A DNA stretch of 49,812 nt from Chloroflexota bacterium (GCA_005889475.1 VBGT01000056.1:25176-74987); one strand, 5' to 3'; positions 17,978 to 26,423 are shown, counted from the first letter of the stretch. The notes: generated by a model from the letters alone, not told the origin. Program-made: numbers and translations.

Positions 17978-18881
17978 GCCGGGACGCGAGCCCGCCGACG
18001 AGTACGAGCTCGGCGAGAACCGCTACGGCAAGTCGCGCATCCGGCTCGTCACCGTCCGGCGCGACCCGAAACGCCATCACCTCCGCGATCTGACCGTGGC
18101 CGTGGCGCTCGAGGGCGACTTCGACGACGTTCACACACGTGGCGACAACGCCGGTGTCATCGCCACGGACACGATGAAGAACACCGTGTACGCCTTCGCC
18201 CGCGATCGCCTGGTCGGGTCGCCGGAGGCTTTCGGGCTCGAGCTGGCGCGGCATTTCGCGGGCTACGACGCGTGCAGCCGTGCGTTCATCGACATCGAGG
18301 AGCATCGCTGGCTGCGCATCCCGGAGGACGCCGGCGAAGCGCCCGACGCGTTCGTCCGCGCAGGCGACCTCACGCGTCTCGCGCACGTGGCGGTCGACAA
18401 GGCAGGCGGGGTCGAGGTCGAGGCTGGTGTCGGTGAGCTGACGGTCATGAAGACGACCAAATCCGCCTTCAAAGGGTTCGACCGCGACCGGTTTACGACG
18501 CTGCCCGAGGTCGAGGACCGGCTCATGGCGACGAAGCTCCGGGCGACCTGGGGCTATCGGCCGGAGCTCGCCGCGGCCGCCTCGTTCGAGTTCGACGCCG
18601 CCTGGGATCGCGCCCGCCTCGCGCTCCGCCAATCGCTGGCCGACCACTTCAGCCCGTCGGTCCAGGCATCGATCTGGATCATGAGCACGGCGATCATGGA
18701 CGCCGAGCCGTCGATCGACTGGGTGCGCATGGTCCTGCCCAACCTGCACCACTGGCAGGTCGATCTCGCGCCGTTCGGGCTCGACAACCCGGGCGAGGTG
18801 TTCGTGTCCACGACCGAGCCCCACGGCCTCATCGACGCGACCGTGCACCGGCGCGGCGGGGCGCGACCTCCCTCCGGATGA
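17970..18881 (+). CDS. uox: Urate oxidase (cofactor-free uricase)
   Basis: 303 residues. It has [11 protein letters not shown] with the charge-relay Lys, [16 protein letters not shown] with the active-site Thr, [31 protein letters not shown] and a C-terminal [10 protein letters not shown] with the catalytic His region. It converts urate and O2 to 5-hydroxyisourate and H2O2. GTG 17970 overlaps uraD; the stop overlaps aceB (ATGA). The next enzyme, HIU hydrolase, is encoded 5 kb downstream and not in this operon. Confidence 0.95.
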   Translation: MPEPGREPADEYELGENRYGKSRIRLVTVRRDPKRHHLRDLTVAVALEGDFDDVHTRGDNAGVIATDTMKNTVYAFARDRLVGSPEAFGLELARHFAGYDACSRAFIDIEEHRWLRIPEDAGEAPDAFVRAGDLTRLAHVAVDKAGGVEVEAGVGELTVMKTTKSAFKGFDRDRFTTLPEVEDRLMATKLRATWGYRPELAAAASFEFDAAWDRARLALRQSLADHFSPSVQASIWIMSTAIMDAEPSIDWVRMVLPNLHHWQVDLAPFGLDNPGEVFVSTTEPHGLIDATVHRRGGARPPSG

Positions 18882-20503
18882 ACGAGTCGCGTGCCGCGAC
18901 CAAGGGCCGAGCGCCGGCGGGCGTCGAGGTGCTCGGGCCGGCGGTGCCCGGAACCGAGGGGGTGCTCACGCCCGAGGCACTCGCGTTCCTGTCCGCGCTG
19001 CATCACCGATTCGAGCCGGCCCGACAGGAGCTGCTCGCGCGGCGGCGGGCACGGCAGGCCGCGATCGACGCCGGGGCGAGGCTGGCACTGCTGCCCGAGA
19101 CCGCCGGCGTGCGGCTCGATCCGTCCTGGCGTGTCGCCGAGTCCCCGCCGGACCTGCGTGACCGCCGGGTCGAGATCACCGGCCCCGCCGAGCCGAAGAT
19201 GATCATCAACGCCCTCAATTCCGGCGCCCGCGCGTTCATGGCCGACTTCGAGGACTCACTCTCGCCGACATGGGAGAACGTCGTCGGCGGTCAGGCCGCG
19301 CTGCAGGAAGCGGTCCGCGGAACGCTTGCGTTCACCTCGCCGGAGGGCAAGGCGTATCGATTGGGCTCGTCGCCGGCGACGCTGCTCGTCCGGCCCCGCG
19401 GCTGGCACCTGCCGGAGCGCCACGTCACGGTCGACGGCGACCCGATCTCGGGCTCGCTCTTCGACTTCGGGCTGTACTTCTTCCACAACGCTGCCGAGCG
19501 GCTCGCCCGCGGGTCGGGTACGTACCTGTACCTGCCCAAGCTCCAGTCGCATCTCGAGGCGCGGCTGTGGAACGACGTGTTCGTATTTGCGGAGTCGGCG
19601 CTGGGCGTGCCGCACGGCACCGTCCGCGCCACGGTCCTGATCGAGACGATCCACGCCGCGTTCGAGATGGAGGAGATCCTGTACGAGCTGCGGGACCACT
19701 CGTCGGGGCTGAACGCCGGCCGCTGGGACTACCTGTTCTCGTGCATCAAGACGTTCCGCGGCCCGGATGCGCCCGTCCTCCCGGACCGAGCGCAGGTGAC
19801 CATGACGGTCCCGTTCATGCGCGCGTACACGGAGCGGCTGGTGCTGACCTGCCATCGACGCGGCGCGCACGCGATGGGTGGGATGGCTGCGTTCATCCCC
19901 TCCCGCCGGGACGCGGCGGTCAACGAGGCGGCGATGCGGCGCGTCCGCGAGGACAAGGAGCGCGAGTCAGCGGACGGGTTCGACGGGACGTGGGTCGCCC
20001 ATCCCGACCTGGTGCCGCTCGCCACCGAGGTGTTCGACGGCGTCCTCGGCTCCGCTCCGCATCAGCGCGAGCGGCGGGTGACGGAAGCGCCGCTCGGCGC
20101 CGAGGTCCCGGGCGACCCCGCGGCGCTGCTCGACCTCCGGGTTGAAGGCGGGCACGCCACCGAGGCGGGCGCGCGGCTCAACGTCTCCGTCGCCCTGCAA
20201 TACCTCGACTCCTGGCTCCGCGGCAACGGCGCCGCTGCGATCAACAACCTCATGGAGGACGCGGCAACCGCCGAGATCTCGCGCTCGCAGCTGTGGCAGT
20301 GGCGGACCACCGCCAGCCCGCTCGATGACGACCGGCCCCTCGGCGCCGGCCGCTTCCGCGCGATTCGGGACGAGGAGCTCGCCGCCCTCGGCGGCGAGTC
20401 CACCGGCCGTCTCGGCGACGCGGCCGAGCTGCTCGACCGGCTCGTCCTCGATGACGACCTCGTCGAGTTCCTGACCCTGCCTGCCTACGATCGCCTCGGA
20501 TGA
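18878..20503 (+). CDS. aceB: Malate synthase A
   Basis: 541 residues, the size of MSA. It includes [37 protein letters not shown] with the catalytic Arg, the Mg-binding and acetyl-CoA region [35 protein letters not shown], and [20 protein letters not shown] with the catalytic Asp. It condenses glyoxylate with acetyl-CoA to malate. Isocitrate lyase is not in the window, and aceB is instead the last member of the purine operon, coupled to uox by a four-base overlap. This suggests use of glyoxylate released from ureidoglycolate. Confidence 0.95.
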   Translation: MNESRAATKGRAPAGVEVLGPAVPGTEGVLTPEALAFLSALHHRFEPARQELLARRRARQAAIDAGARLALLPETAGVRLDPSWRVAESPPDLRDRRVEITGPAEPKMIINALNSGARAFMADFEDSLSPTWENVVGGQAALQEAVRGTLAFTSPEGKAYRLGSSPATLLVRPRGWHLPERHVTVDGDPISGSLFDFGLYFFHNAAERLARGSGTYLYLPKLQSHLEARLWNDVFVFAESALGVPHGTVRATVLIETIHAAFEMEEILYELRDHSSGLNAGRWDYLFSCIKTFRGPDAPVLPDRAQVTMTVPFMRAYTERLVLTCHRRGAHAMGGMAAFIPSRRDAAVNEAAMRRVREDKERESADGFDGTWVAHPDLVPLATEVFDGVLGSAPHQRERRVTEAPLGAEVPGDPAALLDLRVEGGHATEAGARLNVSVALQYLDSWLRGNGAAAINNLMEDAATAEISRSQLWQWRTTASPLDDDRPLGAGRFRAIRDEELAALGGESTGRLGDAAELLDRLVLDDDLVEFLTLPAYDRLG

Positions 20504-20519
20504 GGGAGCAGCTGCTGCC

Positions 20520-21449
20520 GTGACCGTCGACTCCCTCGGCCGCGCCTTCGACCTGTACCGGCGCACAGCGACGTCCCGGTCGGCGATCGCCCTGCTTCTC
20601 GCCAACGCGATCCCTCTCATCGGCGTGCTCTTCTTCGGCTGGAGCCTGCTCACGATCCTCGTCCTGTTCTGGATCGAGAACGGCATCGTCGGCTTCTGGA
20701 ACGTGCCCCGGATCCTGCTCGCCCGCCAGTCGCTCGCGGAGTCGCTGCCAGACATGGTCCGGTACGCCGGATTCGACAAAGCCGAGAGCGCCGAAGCTGC
20801 TGCCTTGCTCGAGTCCAGGATGCGCGAGGCACGGGCGCAGATCACCATCGAGACGTCGAGTGGCGTCCGTACGGTCAACCCTTCGGCGCTCCTGCTGGGC
20901 CGCCTCGGCGGCGTCGGGCATGCGGTGCTGGCCGTGTTCTTCCTCATCCACTACGGGCTCTTCTGGCTCGTGCACGGGATCTTCGTCTTCGCGCTCCCGA
21001 CGTTCTTCGGCGCGGCCAGCCCGGACTGCCTTGGCCGCTTCAACCCGGCTCCTGACTTTCCATTTTCGCCCCCCTTCCAGGCTGTTGACCCGTGCGTCAG
21101 CGCCTTCGGCACCGTCGTCTGGTCGAACGTCGCCATTGCCGCGGTGGCCCTGTTTCTCAGCCACGGCGCGTCGTTCCTCCTGAACTACGTCGGCCGTCGC
21201 GAGTACCTCACGACCTCACCGGCCCGCCAGATGGCTGCGCCCTACGGTCGCGTGGTCGTCCTCCACCTGACGATCATCCTCGGCGCGATGGCCGTCGCCG
21301 TCGTCGGCGCCCCGATCGCCGCGCTCGTGGTCCTCGTCGTGCTCAAGACCGCCTTCGACCTCCGCCTGCACCTCCGCGAGCACCGCGACCCTGGCGTAAC
21401 GGCGATGTCCGTATCTTCCGCCGCCCATCCTGCCAATCATTCGGGCTGA
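20520..21449 (+). CDS. DUF6498-like multi-pass membrane protein
   Basis: 309 residues from GTG, 16 bases after aceB and preceded by GAGGGAG. It has about six hydrophobic segments, with a polar cytoplasmic stretch at about 75-115. The motifs LLTILVLFWIENGIVGFWNV and FFLIHYGLFWLVHG, each with aromatic and polar residues inside the membrane, match the DUF6498 type. The function is unknown. It may be co-transcribed with the purine operon, but it lacks the tight overlap the enzymes have. Confidence 0.75.
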   Translation: MTVDSLGRAFDLYRRTATSRSAIALLLANAIPLIGVLFFGWSLLTILVLFWIENGIVGFWNVPRILLARQSLAESLPDMVRYAGFDKAESAEAAALLESRMREARAQITIETSSGVRTVNPSALLLGRLGGVGHAVLAVFFLIHYGLFWLVHGIFVFALPTFFGAASPDCLGRFNPAPDFPFSPPFQAVDPCVSAFGTVVWSNVAIAAVALFLSHGASFLLNYVGRREYLTTSPARQMAAPYGRVVVLHLTIILGAMAVAVVGAPIAALVVLVVLKTAFDLRLHLREHRDPGVTAMSVSSAAHPANHSG

Positions 21450-21507
21450 GACTGGTAGGCCGAGCTCCTACGCGACGCGTGAGCGCAATCGCTCTCCCTT
21501 CCTGGAT

Positions 21508-21533
21508 TGCATTCCCGGCGGGGATGAAATGCA
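21508..21533 (+). terminator. Hairpin after the DUF6498 gene
   Basis: TGCATT (21508-21513) pairs with AATGCA (21528-21533), and an inner CCC/GGG strengthens the stem. No T run follows. It is a weak terminator candidate about 60 bases past the stop. Confidence 0.3.
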
Positions 21534-21537
21534 GCGA

Positions 21538-22139
21538 TCAAGCGGCTTTCCCGGCTGTACGGGGCCTGCGAACGCGCTGAACGATGCGCACGCCTGGCCG
21601 ACTACTCCCACCGGGAATATCTGTCAGGAAGGACAGCGCCGCCAATGACGCAGACGGCCGGCGCAACCACCCGGCAATCGTGCGACCGTCCTGCGGGAAC
21701 GCGGTTCGGAGGACAGCCCGGTGCGCAGTCAGCCGCCGGCGATTCGAGCGGCTCTCGGCGAGGACGACCCACGAGGCGATCGATGCAGGCTCCCAGCCTC
21801 GGTCACGCGCGATCGCCCGGGCGAGTCGCCGCCGCCGACCGGTCGTCTCCAGCAGGTTGTTCACGTCGACGAGGTCACGATCTCGTGCATGGCCGAGTGA
21901 TGGCCCGCGCGCAAGCGATCCAGCTCTCCACCTCGCCACCACGCTCGAAGCTCGAGCCGGACCTCGAGCACGCCTGCAACGCGTTCGAGGTCGCCGAGGC
22001 GGACCTTCTGGAGTTGCCCACGCTCGAGCTTGGAAACGAATGGCTGCGAACTGTGGGCGCGCTGTGCCACGTCGACCTGCCGCCATCGCCGCCGGATGCG
22101 GGCCGTGCGCAACGCCGCGCCGATCGCGAGGTGGTCCAC
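21538..22139 (-). pseudogene. Decayed XRE-type HTH protein with nuclease-like C-terminal region
   Basis: From GTG 22139 one frame encodes an XRE helix-turn-helix (IGAALRTARIRRRWRQVDV, SQPFVSKLERGQL) and GGELDRLRAGHHSAMHEIV, then stops near 21861. The neighbouring frame continues directly with DLVDVNNLLETTGRRRRLARAIARDRGW and LAESRSNRRRLTAHRAVL to 21538. From memory, intact proteins of this type have about 60 residues of a restriction-endonuclease-like core between these parts. Here that core is missing and the frame is broken, so a deletion with frameshift is the simplest reading. It may once have regulated the neighbouring operon. Confidence 0.7.
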
Positions 22140-22186
22140 GTCGACGATGTTGGGCGAGTCGGCTTATCTCGAGGCCATCGGGCGAT

Positions 22187-23590
22187 CTACCCGCCGGCGG
22201 CTCCACGCTCGACGAAGCGGCCGAAGCCGCGCTGGCCGATGAAGGCGCCGTCGCGGATCACAGGGCGGCCGCGCACGAAGACCGAGCGGACGGCGCCGGT
22301 TACGTCGAAGCCCTCGTAGGGCGTGTAGTCGCTGGTGTGGTGGAAGTCGCCGGCCCGAAGGGTTCGGCGGGCGGCGGGATCGAACAGGACGAGGTCCGCG
22401 TCGCGCCCCAGCTCGATCGCCCCCTTGCGCTCCAGGCCGAAGAGGCGGGCCGGTGTCGTGGCAACGAGATCGACCAGTCGCTCGACGGATAGCCCCTTCG
22501 CGACGCCCTCTGAATAGGCGATGGACAGCAGCGTCTCGATGCCCGGCGCGCCATTACTGATCCGGTCGAATGGCACGCCACGCCGCGCGGCGGCCTTCTC
22601 GACCGCCATCCGATCGGGCACGTGATCGGTGGCGATGAGGTCGAGGCTGCCGTCCGCGAGTCCCGCCCAGAGCGCGTCCTGGTCCGATACGGGCCGGAGC
22701 GGCGGCGAGATGACGCACCCAGCGACCTCGTCGATCGAAGACGCGGCATAGCGCGCATCCGTGAGCGCGAGGTAGTGGGGGCACGTCTCCGCGTGGGCGC
22801 GCACGCCCCGTGCCTTCGCCTCCCGCACGTGCCGGAGCGCCGCCGCGGAGGAAAGATGCACGACGTGCACCGGCACGTCGGCGGCCCGAGCGAAGGCCAT
22901 GATCCGGTGGGTCGCGACGGCCTCTGCCTCCGTCGTGCGGGTCGCGGCGTGGAACTCCGGGGCCGTGTCGCCTCTCGCCAGCGCATCGGCCACGGCCGTG
23001 TCGATGAGGACCGGGTCCTCGCAGTGGACCTGGAGCATGCCGCCGCGCCGGCCGAGGACGCGCAGCGCGTCGAACAACCGTCGATCGTCGATGCGGAAGT
23101 CGAAGACCATGAACGCCTTCGCAGTCGACACGCCCTCGTCGACCATCGCCGGCAGCTCGCCGACCGGGTCGTTCATCCGTCCGCTGATCGCGAGGCTGAC
23201 CGCGTAGTCGATCGCCGAATCTCGCGCCGTGGCCGCGCGCCACTCGCGCAGCCCAACGAGGAGCGACCGCTCTGCCGCCGGTGAGGAGCCCGTGCCCGGG
23301 TTGTTGAACGCGAGGAAGGTTGTGGTGCCGCCGAACGCGGCCGCGACGGAGTCCTGGAAGAAGCGATCCGGCTCGTCGTCCGTGGCCACGCGGGTGTGCG
23401 TGTGGACGTCGACCGCGCCCGGCAGCACGAGGACGCCGCTCGCGTCGACGACCTCGATCGCGCGACTCTCGGCAAGCGACGAGAGGTCGTCCTCGACCGC
23501 CGCGATGACACCATCGCGAATGAGGACGTCCGCCTGGCGCGAGCCGCCCGCGGTGACGACCGTCCCGCCGCGGACGGCGAGGTCCGTCAG
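22187..23590 (-). CDS. Cyclic amidohydrolase, hydantoinase/dihydropyrimidinase type (possible allantoinase)
   Basis: 467 residues. It has VDVHTHTRV (metal HxH), STAKAFMVFD with the carboxylated Lys, LQVHCED and VHVVHLSS (metal His), AETCPHYLAL, ISPPLRP, LIATDHVP (metal Asp) and ISNGAPGIETL. The last motif is closer to D-hydantoinase/dihydropyrimidinase than to classical allantoinase, but the purine context favours allantoin opening. No ATG, GTG or TTG fits the N-terminus. CTG 23590 begins LTDLAVRGGTVV, follows GGAGG by 9 bases and overlaps the upstream TGA (CTGA), so it is the likely start. Confidence 0.87.
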   Translation of the reverse strand: MTDLAVRGGTVVTAGGSRQADVLIRDGVIAAVEDDLSSLAESRAIEVVDASGVLVLPGAVDVHTHTRVATDDEPDRFFQDSVAAAFGGTTTFLAFNNPGTGSSPAAERSLLVGLREWRAATARDSAIDYAVSLAISGRMNDPVGELPAMVDEGVSTAKAFMVFDFRIDDRRLFDALRVLGRRGGMLQVHCEDPVLIDTAVADALARGDTAPEFHAATRTTEAEAVATHRIMAFARAADVPVHVVHLSSAAALRHVREAKARGVRAHAETCPHYLALTDARYAASSIDEVAGCVISPPLRPVSDQDALWAGLADGSLDLIATDHVPDRMAVEKAAARRGVPFDRISNGAPGIETLLSIAYSEGVAKGLSVERLVDLVATTPARLFGLERKGAIELGRDADLVLFDPAARRTLRAGDFHHTSDYTPYEGFDVTGAVRSVFVRGRPVIRDGAFIGQRGFGRFVERGAAGG

Positions 23591-23700
23591 GGTCGATCGC
23601 CTCCGCTTCGCCCGCTCATGAACACCCAGAGGAGCACGGCGGCGATGACCGCGATCAGCGCGCCACCCGCGATCCAGAAGAGCATCGGCGTATCCATCAT
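23587..23700 (-). CDS. 37-residue single-span membrane peptide
   Basis: MMDTPMLFWIAGG is followed by LIAVIAAVLLWVFM and a short basic tail SGRSGGDRP, a clear one-helix membrane peptide with the tail probably cytoplasmic. Its ATG overlaps the DUF3830 stop (ATGA) and its stop overlaps the CTG start of the amidohydrolase (CTGA). Such double overlap argues that it is translated and not a chance frame. I do not recognise it; it may anchor or help assemble one of its neighbours. Confidence 0.6.
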   Translation of the reverse strand: MMDTPMLFWIAGGALIAVIAAVLLWVFMSGRSGGDRP

Positions 23701-24122
23701 TCGACCTCGTCGATGTGAATCGACTGCGCGCCTTCCCACAGCGCCCGCCGGCCGACCTCGCGCAGGCGGTCCTGCCAGCCGTCGTCCGGCTCGATCGTCG
23801 CGAAGTGGTTGGCGGCGAGCTGGCCGACCTTCGAGGAGGTCGTGCACGCGCCATAGGGAAAGAAGATCTCGCACTCGCTGATCCCGCCGGGGTACATGGC
23901 GAGCATGCCCGGCGCCGGATGCGAGGTGTGGTTCTCGTAGTCGATGCCGGGCCGGAACTCGCCGTATGGGATCCACGTCGACTCGCCCGACCAGCGACAG
24001 TGGATGAGCTTCGAGTCGATCGGCAGCATGCGCCGGATCGCCTCGATCGTGTGCGGCGCGTCCGACTCCCAGCGGGCGCTAAAGTGGAGGTCGCCGCCGA
24101 CGGTGATCTCGAGCTGGCCCAT
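23697..24122 (-). CDS. DUF3830 family protein (cyclophilin-like fold)
   Basis: 141 residues. The opening ITVGGDLHFSARWESDAPHT and the central STWIPYGEF, HPAPGMLAMYPGG, EIFFPYGACTTSSKVGQLAANHFATI match DUF3830, a small family with a predicted cyclophilin-like barrel that is often encoded beside hydantoinases, racemases and transporters. The biochemical role is unknown. It is the first gene of a three-gene overlapping operon. TATCCT ends 7 bases before the ATG, and the start lies only 14 bases from the divergent HIU hydrolase start. Confidence 0.8.
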   Translation of the reverse strand: MGQLEITVGGDLHFSARWESDAPHTIEAIRRMLPIDSKLIHCRWSGESTWIPYGEFRPGIDYENHTSHPAPGMLAMYPGGISECEIFFPYGACTTSSKVGQLAANHFATIEPDDGWQDRLREVGRRALWEGAQSIHIDEVE

Positions 24123-24129
24123 GCGCGGG

Positions 24130-24135
24130 AGGATA
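24130..24135 (-). promoter_or_regulatory. -10 element TATCCT of the DUF3830 operon
   Basis: TATCCT on the minus strand lies 7 bases before ATG 24122. On the other strand the same bases include the GGAGG of the HIU hydrolase gene, so one sequence serves as promoter one way and ribosome site the other way. Confidence 0.45.
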
Positions 24136-24136
24136 C

Positions 24137-24523
24137 GTGGCCGACGCCGTACCCGGAACACCATCCGCCAGCCCGGCCGGCCAGCCCACGATCTCGACCC
24201 ACGTGCTCGACACGGGGCGCGGCGCCCCCGCCGCCGGGGTCCACGTGACGCTGTTCAAGCTCGGCGAGGACGATCGCCCGATCCGCCTGACGCAGGCCCT
24301 GACCGACGACGACGGCCGCGTCCGTGATCTGCTCGAGCGACCGCTGTCGCCGGGAACGTATCGCCTCGAGTTCAGCCTTGCCGGCAGGACCGTGGCCGAC
24401 GATACAGACGACCAGTTCTTCCGGCGGTTGTCGATCGACCTGCGGATCGACGACGCGTCCCGGTCCTACCACGTCCCGCTGCTCGTCGCGCCGTTCTCGA
24501 TGACGACCTACCGAGGGTCGTGA
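24137..24523 (+). CDS. 5-hydroxyisourate hydrolase (transthyretin-like)
   Basis: 128 residues from GTG 24137, with GGGAGG 4 bases upstream. It has the N-terminal ISTHVLDTGRGAPAAGVHVTL with the catalytic His, a central Arg-bearing strand, and the diagnostic C-terminal YRGS. It hydrolyses 5-hydroxyisourate from uricase to OHCU, the substrate of UraD. It is separated from the xdh-uraD-uox operon by 5 kb and is divergent from the DUF3830 operon, so expression may be controlled with the later step. Confidence 0.95.
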   Translation: MADAVPGTPSASPAGQPTISTHVLDTGRGAPAAGVHVTLFKLGEDDRPIRLTQALTDDDGRVRDLLERPLSPGTYRLEFSLAGRTVADDTDDQFFRRLSIDLRIDDASRSYHVPLLVAPFSMTTYRGS

Positions 24524-24549
24524 CAGCCTAGGTGTCATCGCCCGGGTCC

Positions 24550-25821
24550 ATGGTCTCCGCCATGGAAGCCCGCATCGTCTCCTTCCCGAGCGCGCAGCCA
24601 GCGGTTCGGATCGCTGGCGACCGCATCGACGTCGACCGCGTCGCCCTCACCGACGGCCCGCTGGCGGCGTGGCTCGCCGCCCAGCCGGCTGACGACCACG
24701 CCATCCTCGTCGAGCGCGCGCTGCGCATCGGCCTGACTGCGCTCCAGAGCGTCGGCGTCACTCTGAACGTGGACGCGGTGCGCGCGGAGTTCGAGCGCTT
24801 CGCCGACCAGAGCCGGGCGGCGAACGAGAAGGCGGCCGCCGCGCTCGAACAGGTCCTGCGGACGAACTTCGGCGACGGCGACGGGCGACTCCCGCGGACG
24901 CTCGAGGTTTTCCTCGGCGACCGGGGCAAGCTGCGCTCGATGGTCGAGGAGCTGTTCGACCCGAACCGGCGCGAATCGGCAATTGGGCGCATCTCGACGA
25001 TGCTCGAGTCCTACTTCGACGGCGATGGCTCGCGGCTCGCCCGGCTGCTCGACCCCACCCGGCTCGGGTCGCCGCTCCACCAGTTCCGCGCCGAGGTCGC
25101 CGACGGGTTCAAGGAGATCCGGGACAAGCTCGTGGCCCTCGAGGCGGCGCAGGTCGCGCGCGCCGGCGAGCGGGAGCGCTCGGCGGCCAAGGGTGGCGAC
25201 TTCGAGGACCTCCTCGAGGGCATGCTCGGCGAGATCGCCCGCGGCGCAAACGACCTGCTCGAGCGCTGCGGCACGGAGGCGGGCGACGCCGGAAGGTCCA
25301 AGAAGGGCGACTTCGTCCTGACCCTCGACCCCGATGTGGCTCGAGGTTGCGAGCTGCGGGTGGTCATCGAGGCAAAGGACCGGAAGATGTCCGGCCGCGA
25401 GATGCGCGATGAGCTGCGGGCGGCCAAGACGAATCGCGATGCCGCCGCGGCGCTCGTGGTCTTCACGCCGGCCCATGCGCCGGCCGGGATCGCCCCGTTC
25501 GACGTGCGTGCCGGTGACGTCTACGCCGTCGTCGACCCCGCCGATCCCGACCTGACGACACTGCAGTCCGCCGTTCGTCTGGCGCGCCTGCTGGCGCTCG
25601 CGAGCGTCCGCGAAACGGAAGCCGAGGTTGACCTCGGCGAGGTGCAGGCCTCGCTCACGGCCATCCGGGAGGCGCTCGAGAGCATCCGCGGGCTCAAGGT
25701 CCAGCTGACCAACATCGGCTCGACCTCGGCCGGGGTGTCAGCCGCGCTGGACAAGCTGCGTGACGCCATCCTCGCCTGGATCAGTAGGGCTGAGCGCGAG
25801 CTCGCGCACTCAGGTTCCTAG
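24550..25821 (+). CDS. Uncharacterised protein with PD-(D/E)xK nuclease-like core
   Basis: 423 residues. The N-terminal half is helical and probably coiled coil (EFERFADQSRAANEKAAAAL). At about 210-330 lies KGGDFEDLLEGML, then KGDFVLTL, VVIEAKDRKMSGREM and a strand ALVVFTPAHAP. The order D...ExK followed by a Gln/Asn-bearing helix (RAAKTNRDAA) is that of the PD-(D/E)xK fold, as in DUF2130 and RmuC-like proteins. The last 80 residues are helical again. The role is not known; DNA-end or repair functions are possible. Starts at 24532 (GTG), 24550 or 24562 (ATG) are all open, and none has a good Shine-Dalgarno. It follows the HIU hydrolase gene on the same strand but looks unrelated. Confidence 0.65.
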   Translation: MVSAMEARIVSFPSAQPAVRIAGDRIDVDRVALTDGPLAAWLAAQPADDHAILVERALRIGLTALQSVGVTLNVDAVRAEFERFADQSRAANEKAAAALEQVLRTNFGDGDGRLPRTLEVFLGDRGKLRSMVEELFDPNRRESAIGRISTMLESYFDGDGSRLARLLDPTRLGSPLHQFRAEVADGFKEIRDKLVALEAAQVARAGERERSAAKGGDFEDLLEGMLGEIARGANDLLERCGTEAGDAGRSKKGDFVLTLDPDVARGCELRVVIEAKDRKMSGREMRDELRAAKTNRDAAAALVVFTPAHAPAGIAPFDVRAGDVYAVVDPADPDLTTLQSAVRLARLLALASVRETEAEVDLGEVQASLTAIREALESIRGLKVQLTNIGSTSAGVSAALDKLRDAILAWISRAERELAHSGS

Positions 25822-25829
25822 ATGCACCG

Positions 25830-25847
25830 GGCAGAGGTAGGTCTGCC
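25830..25847 (+). terminator. Hairpin after the nuclease-like gene
   Basis: GGCAGA/TCTGCC with a six-base loop is followed by TCTCTGT, 8 bases past the stop. It is a plausible short terminator. Confidence 0.4.
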
Positions 25848-25869
25848 TCTCTGTCGGACATACGGCAAG

Positions 25870-25897
25870 TTGTGCTGAAAGGTACGCTTGAGATAGT
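25870..25897 (+). promoter_or_regulatory. Putative promoter of the lower-GC TadE/TadG pair
   Basis: TTGTGC (25870-25875), 16 bases, then GATAGT (25892-25897), about 70 bases before the TadE start. It is one of the few places here with a recognisable -35 box. Confidence 0.4.
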
Positions 25898-25967
25898 TCC
25901 TGGGTAGATCGCGGGGGCGCATCAGAGGTCTTGAGTGGACCACGCCCGCCGCCGAATTGGAAGGCGT

Positions 25968-26423
25968 ATGACCAAGCGCCGGGCCCGCGGCCAGAGCCTT
26001 GTCGAGTTCGCGATTGCCTTTCCCTTCCTCATGCTCCTCATCGGAGCGATCGTCCAGTTCGGGGTCATCTTCTGGGGCCAGAACACGCTGACCCAGATCG
26101 CGCGAGACACGGGCCGCTGGGCGTCGACCCAGAATGGCTGCGATAGCACCTCGGTCAATGTCCTTGCAACTGCCAAGTCCATCGCGGCGAGCAGCTCACT
26201 GATAGGACCGAGCAGCGGATGGACGAGTCCCGCCAACGTCGTCGCGACCTGGGGCGGGGACGCTGGGGGTCCCGTGCCGAGCCCGTGCCCCCCGGCGAGC
26301 AACCAGCAGGTCGCTTTTGTGACGATCACGATCCACCACCAGGTGCCGATCTTCTTCCCGTGGATCCCAGGCGATGGCAACCTCACCACGGTCGCCCAAT
26401 TCCGGATGGAACCGCACCCGTGA
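25968..26423 (+). CDS. TadE-like pilus assembly protein
   Basis: 151 residues. After a basic start comes RARGQSLVEFAIAFPFLMLLIG, the TadE-type motif with a conserved Glu at the head of a membrane helix, then FWGQNTLTQIARDTGRWAST. Such pseudopilin-like proteins are processed by a TadV-type peptidase and help build Flp/Tad pili or related surface fibres. The pilus machinery (TadA, B, C, V, Flp) is not in the window. GGAAGG lies 3 bases before ATG 25968. The stop overlaps the TadG start (TGATG). Codon third positions use more A and T than neighbouring genes. Confidence 0.85.
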   Translation: MTKRRARGQSLVEFAIAFPFLMLLIGAIVQFGVIFWGQNTLTQIARDTGRWASTQNGCDSTSVNVLATAKSIAASSSLIGPSSGWTSPANVVATWGGDAGGPVPSPCPPASNQQVAFVTITIHHQVPIFFPWIPGDGNLTTVAQFRMEPHP

